From: Tubiluchus corallicola
Lineage: Eukaryota; Priapulida; Priapulimorpha; Priapulimorphida; Tubiluchidae
NCBI GenBank assembly: GCA_030141605.1
Contig: JAQGDQ010000002.1
Coordinates: forward strand, 2,829,001 to 2,893,000
DNA length: 64,000 bases
Direction: 5' to 3'
Shown here: in pieces, positions 29,501 to 38,700 of the stretch
Position numbering within the stretch: position 1 is the stretch's first letter
How the letters are laid out: each line of letters begins with the position of its first letter
Program-made: the position numbers and the translations under genes
Notes under the pieces: model-generated
What the model saw: the letters and a program-made list of their open reading frames with translations, nothing else
Told to the model about the DNA's origin: nothing
Database searches by the model: none

Positions 29501-30821
29501 CCGTCACAACGTGCCAATTTTGGCATTAATTATTGGCAGATAGCTGAATGTGTATTTGCAACTTTTGCACATTTGTTCATTTTTGCCTTATTTTTTCCAC
29601 ATTAAAACAGTTTTATAGGTGACATATGATTTTAAATCATATACATAACATGATTTCAGACTTTATGTTATTTTCCCAAGACTTGTTCATTTTTGCCTTG
29701 CTTATTCAAGTGTTTGCCCACAATGCTTGGTACACAACAGCTTTGCAGTTGTCTGTAAGATACTAATACTTTGTGTTTAATTTTTTGATGTTATTGGGTA
29801 TGCTTAGAGTCACTCGTTGACTTTAAAACAACGGAACATTTTTTATTTTCTCTCGATTTCCACATTAATTCACCTTGAAACTCCGTAAAACTGTGTTTTG
29901 ATGCCATTGTGCCTCTAAAAATATCACATCTTTTACGTTGTGTCATTTTACATCGGTATTTATCCTGTCGAAGACCTGGCTACATTAATGTTGTGCTACA
30001 GCATTTTCAAATAAATATTTCCTCATATAAATCATGACCTTTGCTAATGTTGACCGATTGTGGCAGGACGATAGTTTAATTAATGATTATCGTGTAAAGT
30101 GAGACGCTCAGCTGATAGAGGTATCTTATAGCTGATGTTCAGTTGTGTACAGACCTTCCTTGGTGAGATAAATCTCTGAAAGCAGTGTGGCAGGTAAAAT
30201 GCCTATAACAGATTTTTCTGGTAGTCATCCATCCATTTGCACGTAGCTTTTGTCCTTAAGCACACATCGAAGCTACACACCTGTTCGCTGTTATATACTT
30301 TGTATCAGTTTTCAATTTGAAACAAATTGTTCTAATGTTATGCATTTGATATACACACAGTTGTGAAGAATTGTGTTTATCTTTACATTTATTTTCAACA
30401 GTACTGTGATAATCTTTTCAGTTAGTTGCAGATTTGTAATGAGAGTTTTTAAGTCAGAGACAAAAAGTGCTAACTTTGACTTTCCTTGAGCACCACATTG
30501 CATTTCACATTTATTGATTTTTACGCTAGTGGCAATTTATTTAAATTTTTGATAGAAACCTTGTTTACGATTAAGTGCCTATCATTGTTTATACATTTAT
30601 CATCATTCTTTCACTTTTAGGAATTCAAGTTCTATCAAAGTCTTCCGAAAGTCAGCTATGCGACTGCATTGAATTTGTGCTATTACTTCCATAGCATACA
30701 AGAGTGTATGTCAGCATCCATGTGGGCTTTAGGACAGGCTGGAAAGATGGTCGAGTGGAGATCGAGGAAAGTGTACGAGCATTTACAAGAAAAATTAAAA
30801 TCTTCATTGACATGCAGATGA
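915..30821 (+). CDS. FANCM: FANCM (Fanconi anaemia group M DNA translocase), 5' partial, 17 exons
   Basis: FANCM remodels stalled replication forks and anchors the Fanconi core complex on DNA in the nucleus. Exons read: 915-1049, 1632-1740, 2859-3025, 3621-3827, 5312-5546, 19276-19412, 19500-19640, 20994-21099, 21836-24332, 24787-24915, 25329-25632, 26264-26435, 26628-26786, 27548-28415, 28726-28829, 29280-29386, 30621-30821. All introns are GT-AG, phases match at each junction, and the joined frame is open for 5778 nt (1925 codons plus TGA). The order of parts is the animal FANCM order: helicase C lobe, MHF-binding region, long acidic low-complexity middle, degenerate ERCC4 nuclease and helix-hairpin-helix. 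The N-terminal helicase lobe (DEAH box) must lie before base 1, because the first exon seen opens in phase 0 behind an acceptor. The human protein is 2048 residues, so this one is probably somewhat longer. A 13.7-kb intron (5547-19275) hosts antisense genes. Confidence 0.96.
5725..6806 (-). pseudogene. FAXC-like copy C, decayed (exons 2, 4 and 5 left)
   Basis: Three blocks match the exons of copies A and B. Exon 2 (6806-6610) is intact, 197 nt as in both paralogues, with acceptor and donor ([16 protein letters not shown]). Exon 4 (6334-6214) is only 121 nt; about 17 bases covering the GIGRHT part are missing, which shifts the frame. Exon 5 (5884-5725) starts [15 protein letters not shown] but has a 2-base loss at about 5845 that leads to an early stop, although the rest (WPNWDE, TAA at 5727-5725) is still readable in another frame. 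No exon 3 is visible in 6335-6609 and no exon 1 upstream. I call it a pseudogene; an assembly error could explain one lesion but not all four. Confidence 0.8.
7023..7289 (-). other. Fragment of an unidentified, probably repeat-encoded protein
   Basis: An open antisense stretch encodes [20 protein letters not shown] followed by a Lys/Asp-rich helix and WQGIV. The layout, a Gly-Cys-(Asn/Asp) turn after a hydrophobic AF/LH segment, is like that of uncharacterised, often repetitive proteins of invertebrate genomes (the HAFTGCD type), seen here from memory of that motif only. It sits directly upstream of the decayed FAXC copy, where exon 1 should be, and may mark the insertion that removed that exon. 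No start or splice sites are convincing. Confidence 0.3.
8716..11283 (-). CDS. FAXC: FAXC-like protein B (metaxin/GST fold), nested in FANCM intron
   Basis: Five exons, read downward: 11283-11002, 10780-10584, 10256-10133, 9358-9224, 8877-8716; 900 nt, 299 residues, stop TAA. Exons 1, 2 and 5 have exactly the lengths of copy A (282, 197, 162 nt), which shows a tandem duplication. It keeps the membrane segment ([16 protein letters not shown]), [58 protein letters not shown] and LWPDWNELF. Exon 3 is the odd one: five codons shorter than in copy A and poorly alike ([14 protein letters not shown]), and the Trp at the exon 2/3 joint is Gly. The frame is intact, so it is likely expressed, but the helices coded by exon 3 have changed. 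Function as for the family; not shown here. Confidence 0.85.
11880..12500. repeat. Diverged tandem duplication upstream of FAXC-like B
   Basis: About 11880-12150 and 12233-12500 share ACACCAACCT, GAACTTCCAGAAAATA, AAATTATGAAAGTTAATT and AAGGCTTGTTACTT in the same order. They lie 5' of copy B and 3' of copy A, so could hold promoter sequence of B. Confidence 0.65.
13131..14771 (-). CDS. FAXC: FAXC-like protein A (metaxin/GST fold), nested in FANCM intron
   Basis: Five exons, read downward: 14771-14490, 14338-14142, 13834-13696, 13595-13458, 13292-13131; 918 nt, 305 residues, stop TAG. Phases 0, 2, 0, 0 agree at every junction. The product fits the failed axon connections family, membrane-anchored relatives of metaxin and glutathione S-transferase. 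Residues about 19-35 ([16 protein letters not shown]) form one membrane segment. Then come the thioredoxin-like half ([43 protein letters not shown]) and the helical C-terminal half ([46 protein letters not shown]). Drosophila Fax acts in axon growth; the biochemical activity of the family is unsettled. The ATG at 14771 precedes the membrane segment directly and is shared with copy B. It lies wholly inside a FANCM intron on the other strand. Confidence 0.88.
14772..16149. other. FANCM intron upstream of FAXC-like A, no gene seen
   Basis: AT-rich; contains a loose CAGCAR repeat at about 14900-14955. It should include the promoter of FAXC-like A, but no TATA box or other site stands out. Confidence 0.5.
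16150..16795. repeat. Probable dispersed repeat of unknown class
   Basis: A GC-richer island in AT-rich intron DNA. It opens with CTGTCACCCGCTCGCTTTGC and closes with GCATAGAAACAGACACACAG and CCTTTCATTCTTTTATA. Sharp change in base composition and the short pyrimidine/A-T tail suggest an inserted repeat. No coding frame and no terminal inverted repeats are seen. Confidence 0.4.
17440..17500 (-). repeat. Left arm of an older repeat, with 12-G run
   Basis: Contains GTCGCT followed by 12 G (17458-17469), then GCGCACCGGTTGACACC. The complement of 19100-19176 has the same order of words (GGCGTCGCTAGG, GTGTGACCCGGTGC, GTGTCACCC). The two therefore look like inverted arms of one element that encloses the transposon at 17606-18904. 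Confidence 0.4.
17606..18904. mobile_element. Non-autonomous TA-flanked DNA transposon (mariner-like MITE)
   Basis: The two ends are 24-base inverted repeats, 17606-17629 and 18881-18904, differing at 2 positions (core GTAAAATG, then GCTAATGTCGGAC). Each end is flanked by TA (17604-17605 and 18905-18906), the target duplication of Tc1/mariner-type elements. The motif CGGAC/GTCCG recurs inside: near 17623 and 17642 on the left in one direction, and near 17992, 18424, 18441, 18833 and 18881 in the other, as expected of transposase-binding subterminal repeats. The 1.3-kb body has no transposase reading frame, so it moved only with help in trans. Located in the FANCM intron, outside the FAXC cluster. 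Confidence 0.72.
19100..19176 (+). repeat. Right arm of the same older repeat
   Basis: Reads CGGGTGACAC, GCACCGGGTCACACC and CCTAGCGACGCCCC, the inverted counterpart of 17440-17500. It ends about 100 bases before the FANCM exon at 19276. It is much richer in G+C than the DNA around it. Confidence 0.4.
19276..21099 (+). CDS. FANCM: FANCM exons for the MHF-binding region
   Basis: Exons 19276-19412, 19500-19640 and 20994-21099 follow the helicase lobe. They encode [17 protein letters not shown], then [28 protein letters not shown] and a short acidic end. In human FANCM the equivalent segment (about residues 661-800) binds the histone-fold pair MHF1-MHF2 (CENPS-CENPX), which helps the enzyme hold branched DNA. 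The Trp/acidic pattern and the VDHS motif match that segment well. The first exon is reached across the 13.7-kb intron: the single G left at 5546 joins GT at 19276 to give glycine. The MHF role is known for the family; it is inferred here. Confidence 0.93.
20745..20816. repeat. Short tandem duplication in FANCM intron
   Basis: Copies 20745-20778 and 20783-20816 (AATGATGTTAAAAACTTTCT core) differ at two bases. Confidence 0.85.
21836..24332 (+). CDS. FANCM: FANCM large central exon (disordered, protein-binding)
   Basis: One 2497-nt exon encodes about 832 residues, rich in Ser, Asn, Lys and Asp, with no globular domain I can see. This matches the long unstructured middle of FANCM, which in vertebrates carries short docking motifs: MM1 for FANCF and MM2 for RMI1-RMI2 of the Bloom complex. 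Two related acidic motifs stand near the end: FDLDF at 23838-23852, followed by acidic residues, and FDLG at 24043-24054, followed by a long run of Asp/Glu. Human MM2 has an FDLGF core. The reading opens with GGA split over the junction (G at 21099, GA at 21836) and closes with AG at 24332, finished by C at 24787. Confidence 0.93.
24787..26786 (+). CDS. FANCM: FANCM exons for the acidic conserved patch before the nuclease
   Basis: Exons 24787-24915, 25329-25632, 26264-26435 and 26628-26786. The first two are basic and Ser/Pro rich. The third encodes [15 protein letters not shown] followed by an Asp/Glu run, matching the conserved EAELSEED patch of FANCM. The fourth encodes [18 protein letters not shown] and YEEDSFCV, which match the vertebrate protein almost word for word (YMKS, IFSQ, EDSFCV). 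These short motifs outside any named domain are the best proof that this is FANCM and not another SF2 helicase. Phases run 2, 0, 1, 1 and agree on both sides. Confidence 0.93.
24936..25018. repeat. Short tandem duplication in FANCM intron
   Basis: Two copies of about 36 bases (TAAATTTTCTT, GAAAGTCACAA, GATGATATT), about 46 bases apart, just past the exon 24787-24915. Confidence 0.85.
27548..30821 (+). CDS. FANCM: FANCM exons for the pseudo-nuclease and HhH C-terminus
   Basis: Exons 27548-28415, 28726-28829, 29280-29386 and 30621-30821. After a basic linker the protein enters the ERCC4 nuclease fold ([17 protein letters not shown]). The catalytic site of XPF-type enzymes, GD...ERK...D, reads [14 protein letters not shown] here: Gly is replaced by Cys and the ERK Lys by Arg, as in human FANCM, so the domain should bind DNA and FAAP24 rather than cut. 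The last exon encodes [20 protein letters not shown] and a further helical segment, the helix-hairpin-helix tail. The stop is TGA at 30819-30821. Poly(A) signals AATAAA follow at 30864-30869 and 30894-30899. Confidence 0.95.
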
Positions 30822-30863
30822 CGAAGGATGAGATGGTCATATTTAAGTATAAATAAGTGGCTA

Positions 30864-30899
30864 AATAAAAAATTTATATTCCTTAAAATTACTAATAAA
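30864..30899 (+). terminator. FANCM: FANCM polyadenylation signals
   Basis: Two AATAAA hexamers, 30864-30869 and 30894-30899, lie 43 and 73 bases past the FANCM stop codon. They imply a short 3' UTR. The cleavage site itself is not visible. Confidence 0.55.
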
Positions 30900-31289
30900 C
30901 AATTATGTTATGCAACATTTATACAGAATACTGAATTACAGTATTCAGAAAGGAAACTGCTTTGGTGAAATCTGCCATTGTATAATTTTTTACTGTTTAA
31001 ATACAAGATATTTGTTTTCTGAAAAAATTGTGTTGTTCTACATTCCATTATTAAGCAAAACTATGTATACATACCAATTAATGAAAACTGATTGCTGACT
31101 ATGCATATACAGTGTCTCATATGTCACTATACACTTTATATTTTCTATATTTTTTTTAACAATCAAAGCAAAATGTTTGAAAAACAGTACAGATGAACTA
31201 AAACCTTGGGCAATATTTTTAGTCAAATTAGGCTAAAGAGCTACTGTGCTAAGCAAAGTGAAAGAGCTCTGCTATTTTCACTACCTTTT

Positions 31290-31712
31290 TCAGACCTTTA
31301 GAAGCTCCTCGAGAGCTTTAGAGACTAGTCCAATGGCGAGTCTGGCATCTTGCATTGAGTCTGTTACAGCCCATGAGTTGTGAGAAAAGGCTGTACCTTC
31401 CCGAAAAACTGCACTATTATATGTGATAAACAGTTTGATGCATATCGTGCTCTGAATTTCCACTGAACTTCAGTTGGTGATTGAAACTCCTCATGCCAGG
31501 CCAATTTGCACCTCATTTCTAACATTACTATCATCACCATAGCAATGGGGTTCCAGTCAAACAATAAATAAAAAGAATTACCAAAGGCTTCTTTTGATTC
31601 ATGTAAGAGCTTGTCGAGATTGGAGAAGTTAAAAAGAATGTGTTCTGCAAAAAGAATGAAAAATTGTGGCAACGACATCCAAATCTTAAAATTAACGTAG
31701 ATTGTAGTCATC
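31290..31712 (-). other. Unidentified antisense gene fragment between FANCM and CLPTM1
   Basis: Reading downward, a 63-nt block 31644-31582 has a strong acceptor (T-rich tract then GCAG) and a donor (GTAATT), and encodes NLDKLLHESKEAFG. A second block near 31530-31430 encodes TEVQWKFRARYASN. A third frame, 31420-31290, encodes REGTAFSHNSWAVTDSMQDA, then RLAIGLVSKALEELLKV and a TGA stop. Blocks two and three are in different frames with no room for a normal intron, so one indel separates them. Composition is protein-like, but I do not recognise the family. It is either the end of a small gene with an assembly error or a pseudogene. Confidence 0.4.
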
Positions 31713-32701
31713 GTTTAAAATTAGCCAAGATTTGATAGATTTTTGGTGACTGATTTTAATACTTTAACAATTTTTGCAAATCAAATCTTAAAAATGACTG
31801 AAGTCACAACAGTCAAATGACTGTTATAATTACCATAGTTTAAGATCATCTTGAGTGTGGATAGCTTGGCTGATGTTACAAGAATGAACCTCTAGACACT
31901 ATGACTGTCTTTGTCTCCAGTCCATGTATTTTATAAACAATTAATTTTGCAAATCTTCAACAGCCTCGAAAGTAGAAGTATTCCTCTCTTTTATTAATCA
32001 TGTTATGTACATGACTCACAACAATCAAACATTGCACATGTATTTTATATTAACATTAGTTTACATGACGACAGTAACTGTAATGGAGCTACAAAGCAAA
32101 ATTGCATAACCTAAACTAAAAGACAACAGTTTGCGTTTGAACAAAAAGAGTTTGCCATTACTGTAAAACCATCATGCGCTCGTGAGATGACAAAAGAACT
32201 GTATCTTCTACAAACAATCTGTTTTACTGGTGATGAAATTCACATAGTATGTTGTTTTTTTCGCAATTATTATACTTACAAAAAAATCAACAGATTAGAG
32301 CAAAACCAGCTGAGATCAGGAATTCATCGTTATTCTTTGGCTGCACAAGGCATGTGATTTTTGATACCACGGAAAAATAAATACAGGTTATTGCATGATC
32401 ACTAAACAACATTCACACACCTGATTAGCAAATTTCTACTTTTTTTTCATAAAAACTCAGGCAATTTTAACGGTAACCTTGATTAGCCAAGCGGATGATA
32501 AAATAGTAACCTTCCTCTAATCATCTTCATAACAATAATAGTGATTAGGAGAACAAGATAATAAGGTAGTATAAACTGTTCACGAATCTGTCTCGTAATA
32601 ACAAAGGTGATTAACAGAATAGGTTTTAAATAAAACAACACTGCATTATTTGTCAAGCTGGTGTTACACTCGAATTGCCTAATTTGTAATGATTTTACAA
32701 A

Positions 32702-35700
32702 CTAATCCTTTTTCTTATCTTCTAAAGGTTTGTTAACATTGTTGACATCATCAGCAGGAGTTGCCGAATTCGCTAAGTTGACATGATCCTCCCCTGTTGT
32801 GCCAAACTCATTCACCCGTTTAGGATCAATGGGGTAAACCCACTTTTGATAGAGAAATATGAAGAACACGATATCTAAAAGGAGACCAAACTAACTATTA
32901 GTGATGGGTATCATCATTACATAAAGGAAACATTAAGCTTTTCTTGTTAGCAAGGATAAAATTTGCGGTTCATGCCAATTACTTTTGAGTTTCACCACAT
33001 TGTTTCATGACTAAAGAAACAGTTGCTCATTTTTCCTCATAAAAAGCAAAACAAGGTTGATCACATTTGTTTAAAAGAGCTGTACTTTTCTATACATTGA
33101 AACAGCGAGACCAAAAGTAATGGCTCATGTACTATTACAGTCAATTTTTATAGGTGCCACTTTGTTATTGATTTGAATTTTTATGTATTTACTTACCATC
33201 TCTAAAACATCCTATTCTGTACATCGTTGGCATCTTGATTACAAAAGCAAATATGTCATCAATAAAGGTATTGAGTGCTTTATAGGTCAACATCCGCCAA
33301 GGAAGATGTGCGACTGACTTCAATTTGTAATTAATAAATAACTGTGGTGTCATCATGATAAAGCCTGAAATTAAATGAACTGTGGTTATTGCACATAAGC
33401 TACTAGAGTTGGTACTTCAAAAAGTATAAATAGAAAAGGTGAAGGAAAATAAATAATTACAATGGGAAAGGGCCACATCTCAAACTAGAATTGCACTCGA
33501 CAGAGTGTAGACCTATGCCAAGGCCGAAGATTTCAAAACATGCATCCTAAAATGATCTAGATCTGCACTAAAATTTAATGGGTTCATCCATGTCCCATGA
33601 CCTGTCTGTCGACAAAGTTTCAAGGAAGTTTTTGTGTACTCCTGCTAACCCATAAACAAATGGCAATGAAAATATATATTTCTTAGGGAATAAATAAGCT
33701 GCTAATTTATTGTTCACTAATATTATAAACGTTTGCTGAACAGTCGCAAAAAATACAAGAACGGAACAAAAACACACCTTTCTCTTTCGTAAAAAAATTA
33801 TTGCCGGAAAGTTCCAAGTAATTAAAGAAAACAAAAACATACACAAATTACAACAATCAAAGGCAGTTGATTTTTGTGCATTATTTTTCACTACAGCTGT
33901 TGATAATGCAACTTGAATACCAATTTGATACACTGCTACTGAAAAGTCATTCGTTGTATGCTTACCAAATGTTAGAAGATAGCCATAAAGCATGGAAAGC
34001 ACCCACGAATACCAGCCTTTGTGCTCAAGATAGACAACTGAATAAACAGCATAAGCTCCCAGAAGGGGAAACAACAACCATGACAGATACTTGAATGCAA
34101 GCTGATCATATTGCTTCGTGGATGATTCCACGTACGTGCCTTTATCCTCGTACCAAACTCGTGGAAGAATCCCAAGGATTTTGGCCTCCCTATCAACCTG
34201 TAAGAGAAATACAAAAAGCAGACATGCTGTAGATTTGATGAAGTTTAGGAGGCATCAAAGAATAGTACAACTGAGAAACCAACAGAGTGTGGGCAGGAAA
34301 AGAAGACATGTCGACATTAAAAAAATCTAATCAGGCATTTTGCGCATTTTCTGTAAGACTGTAGCAAGTTGTTTTTAAACAATGATTACTCTTCATCAGC
34401 TTAAAGAAGATTGTGCGCTATAGTAATCCTAGCACTCAACTTGCAATTTGGGGGCTCATATATTACAATGACAGCTTAAAATAAACAGCAATAATGATAT
34501 GTCTTCCGAAATGGCAATCTCATATTTTTAAGCAATTTAAGAAAAAACTGTTGCCTAAGAAGTTAAACAGATAAACACTATAAATAGCCAATGATATCTC
34601 TAAAGCACAGATCAGCATATATCTGTTTTAGTGTAGTGTTTATCTGTTTAAATACACTAAGATTCCCTAGTGACAAATCAAAATGATATTGTGGAAAATT
34701 TCAATTAATAGTACAGGTGTAATAATAGTTAGATAGCTTGTAACAACTCAAGGGAAGGAGCTTTTGAAACGACTAACTGTATATCAATAAGTGAATATAA
34801 AATTCACTGTTACATGTATACACCAACAATTACCATGATCTGGCAAGTGCCTCTGCGAACAGGCATGACATATAACACTTCTTTTGTGCATTTTAAGTGA
34901 CAATGAGTCAGTGATGCTGTAAAGTGGTATTTAGAATATACCAGTATTCTAAAGACGTGCTCATTCACAAAACAAAAACTTTAGATTGGATATCAAAATT
35001 TGCCCTTCAGTAATGGAGTTTTGGTTGACACTTGGCCTACAAACTATCAATACCAAATTTCTTCCAAATCCTACGTGTCCAGATTGTTCTCTTACCACTG
35101 CAATTTCTTTTTTTAAATGAGTTTAGTTTTAATTTTCTAAAAAAATTGGTCCATGTTACAACATAAGGTTGATTTATACTAGAACAACTGTATCATCTGT
35201 CAGGCGGAGAATCACATTTGTCGAGTAAATTAATACCTGAACAATTGCAAAGGAAGTTTGTAAATATATAGCTGGTAATATTCTCATCCTGTATGGTGGG
35301 AAGATCCACTGAACCATATTCAAATAAAGAATTAACTCTCCTGTAAATGAAAAGTACTAGCTGACACATATGTAGAATAAATTACTGTCACTTAAATTCT
35401 TATTTTTATTTTTACCTTGATATTTACAACTTTTGGAATTTTCCAAATCTCAATTGCCAATCCAACAAAGACGCTGATTCGCACAACAGTGTTTGTCTCA
35501 TTGTCCAAAACATATAACAGCACCACTACTGACTAAAATGAAAAAAAATGCCTTTAATTAGCAACAACAACACACAGTTTTAATTTTGTGTTGTAACATT
35601 AAAGCCTTGTGTTAACTTAATAATAAACACTAGACAAAGAAGTTATACAACAAAACTTTAGTCCTGAAAAGCAAATAATCTTCAACATCTGAACAGTCAA

Positions 35701-38700
35701 GATCTGCTAAATGAAGTACCTGGAATACATTGAAGAACACAGATCTCACTGACAAACCTTCCAAAGACTTACGGCTGTTCCAGAATTGAATATCTGTAAA
35801 AATACTAGACATTATTAAATAGCTAGTAACATTTGCAATATAGAGTGTGTCAAAAAATATTGATGAAATTTGTTTGTTGTGGGGAAACATTTTGTACAAA
35901 GGCTTGCTATTAGATATTAATAAGTTAAGTTTGTAATTTGGGTTTTGCAATTATTTTTGTGTGGGTTTACATTCATTGTTTAGTATTCAATATTAGTAGA
36001 CCTTAGTGCGTTAATATGATTATGCCAATTCAAAGCCCTACTTGACCGATATCTGCAGAAGAGCATTTTGCTTTAATAGGTTCTTCACTAAGCATAAAGG
36101 GGGAATTTTTGCTTGCTGACAAGTAGGCCAAACTGTTGGCAACACATTGCAAAGCAATTCCACCTAAAACCTAACACCCATGACATCATAGTTACGATTC
36201 ACACTTCAAGATCAAGAAGGCGAAAATCAGTCTGTTTTGTGGCGAAGAATTTGGGAATTCAGTTGGTTCTCAAAAAAAGGTACGTATTTTTCGCTTTTAC
36301 TGTAAGAGCATTAATTTAAAGCATATTTTACAATATATTCCCCCTTTCCTTTAAGGCTGACCTCTTTGAACAAAAAAGCGTATGACGGTAACTGTGTCTT
36401 GTCAAATCGACATTTGTCGATAATTAAACCAACAGACCTTGTCTAGACAGCAGCATTCACAGACCAGCCGGCAATAACGAAACCCACAAAAAATTCAGGG
36501 TTGACAAATCTAAGCATGTCTGTAGCAATAGTTTTCGGATAATTACTGAATTGATAAGCATTTCTAGATAACTTACCATTTTTGAATGCCAAAAATTCAA
36601 AAATGCTGTGTACAATGGAGATTACTATAGTAAGACCCAGAAGATAAGGATTGGTCTCTAGCATTGCTTGCTGAAAAATATATAAGATCGCTATCAGTTT
36701 AATAAACAACTCATGCTAAAACAGAACAATTATTCTTAATAGAATTAACAGAACAGAAATAGATTTGCATAAGTGGCAAATTTAAGGAAGATGCAGAATT
36801 AGAAAGGGGCATGTACAGGAAGCAAGTCAGTAGCATGAAAAAAAAACAAGTTTCAAGGATAAAACATTTAATAACTAGTCCATTGTACCATTTTCAATAA
36901 ATAACTATTATTATGCTATTTGTCAGCTAAGCAATAAATACATAACAGTACAAGAAGCCTGTCATTTGATGATGCAGTATAATGGTTCTATTTATGATTA
37001 GCACCTTAAATCTGCAAGTTTTATTTTTTCTAAAATTGTTACACCCATAGGTCTGATAAACATTATCTTATTCATTATCTTAAAAAGTATTTAAAAGTGT
37101 TACAAAGTATATTTATTATAATGTTTTGAATCTATAAAATGGCAGTGTCAGTTACACATGAAATGGAAAATGAAAATATAGAACTTTGTTCTACATTTAT
37201 TTTTGATGCCAGTTTTTCAAGCACTTACTCTATCAACAAAAAGCAACTGTTTTAAAGTTCTTAAAATTGGTACCAATTACTGTAATGTAGCATATCTGAA
37301 AATTGCAACTCAGGTTTTTTTTCCTTAATATGACAAACCTTAAATTGCAAATACCCCATAATTTAGTATGAAATCAGTTGCATGAAATGTATTTCATTTC
37401 AATTTCGAATATGTGTCAGTGTTTTCAAAGTGTGGTATGAATATTGCTTTCAAAAACAAAAAGTAACTATTAAACATTTTAGCACAATTTACCTATTCAG
37501 AAACTAAGTCATAAGTGAGAACTACCTTTAACGTATCCTGCTCGGCATCATCTGCATCATCCATCATGCCTTCACCAAGTATTGATGTCCACTTATTTTT
37601 CATACTTTGTGCAGCATACATCTGCCATTTGAACAGCGAAATCGGACTGTAAGTTACTGTGAGATTGAGAATTCTACAAAAATAAAAATAATATGCTTAT
37701 TTCATTGTCAATTTTTCATGCCACTGCATTACATTTACCTTGGTAAATTTATTTATTTTATTGTAATGGAAATATAAGTATCTGATGTAACAAGTTTTAG
37801 TTACCAGGTACTGCTCTGTAACATTGCTGCCCTGTGTTGCTCATACAAAGCGATGCATGAGATGTACAAATGAGGACACTGATATATCTTCAGCACATCA
37901 AATCATGTTTTAGTCAGTTTTCCCTTTGTTCTAATCAGCTCTTTTTTTAATTTGTCATCTGTTGCAAAAAAGTTGACCTTTGACAATAGACCATCACTCT
38001 GACTTCCTAGTAACGTTCGTGTTTCTCATCTGATACTAAAGGTTACACAACTTTTATTCACAAACTAATCTAGAGTTTTTGGTTGTAAATCTATTTCAAA
38101 CACATTTCTGGCATAGCTGTAGGTTCCTTTAAACAAGTCTAGCAGTTTTGTGTCCACTAACTCGCATTAATGCTAAGAATCCTAGGCTAAAAGAGCCAAA
38201 AACTACCTGTCTGACATTGCTAAAGGTTAACTTACGGTGTCGTCTCATTTATTGGCTGGTATTCGCTAAGCATATTCCAATAATCATTGACATAAATGAT
38301 TGGATAGTAGTTGCCACTGACTGGTTCAAACTGAATATCTAAATCAAAAACAAATAACAATACAACAAATTACAAAAACACCTTCAAGATCGACTAGTCT
38401 CCATATTTCACATAATTAAATAAACATCAGCTAACCGTAACTATTATCAAAATATTACTTATTTTGCACAATTAACAAATGACAAAAATTGTTATGACAA
38501 TAAAATATAAGCTTACAGTCATCAAGAGGTTTAGGAACTGAGCCTTGAGTCCATGGGGTATGATCATCGACTAGATTTAGTGTTAGGTTAGGATGCCAGT
38601 GCGATATAACCTCGATTGTACCATTCTCAGCTTTCTAAATCGGAGAGCATATAAAACGTCAGTAAGTCAGATTTGTTACATATCTTGATTGATTAGTGAT

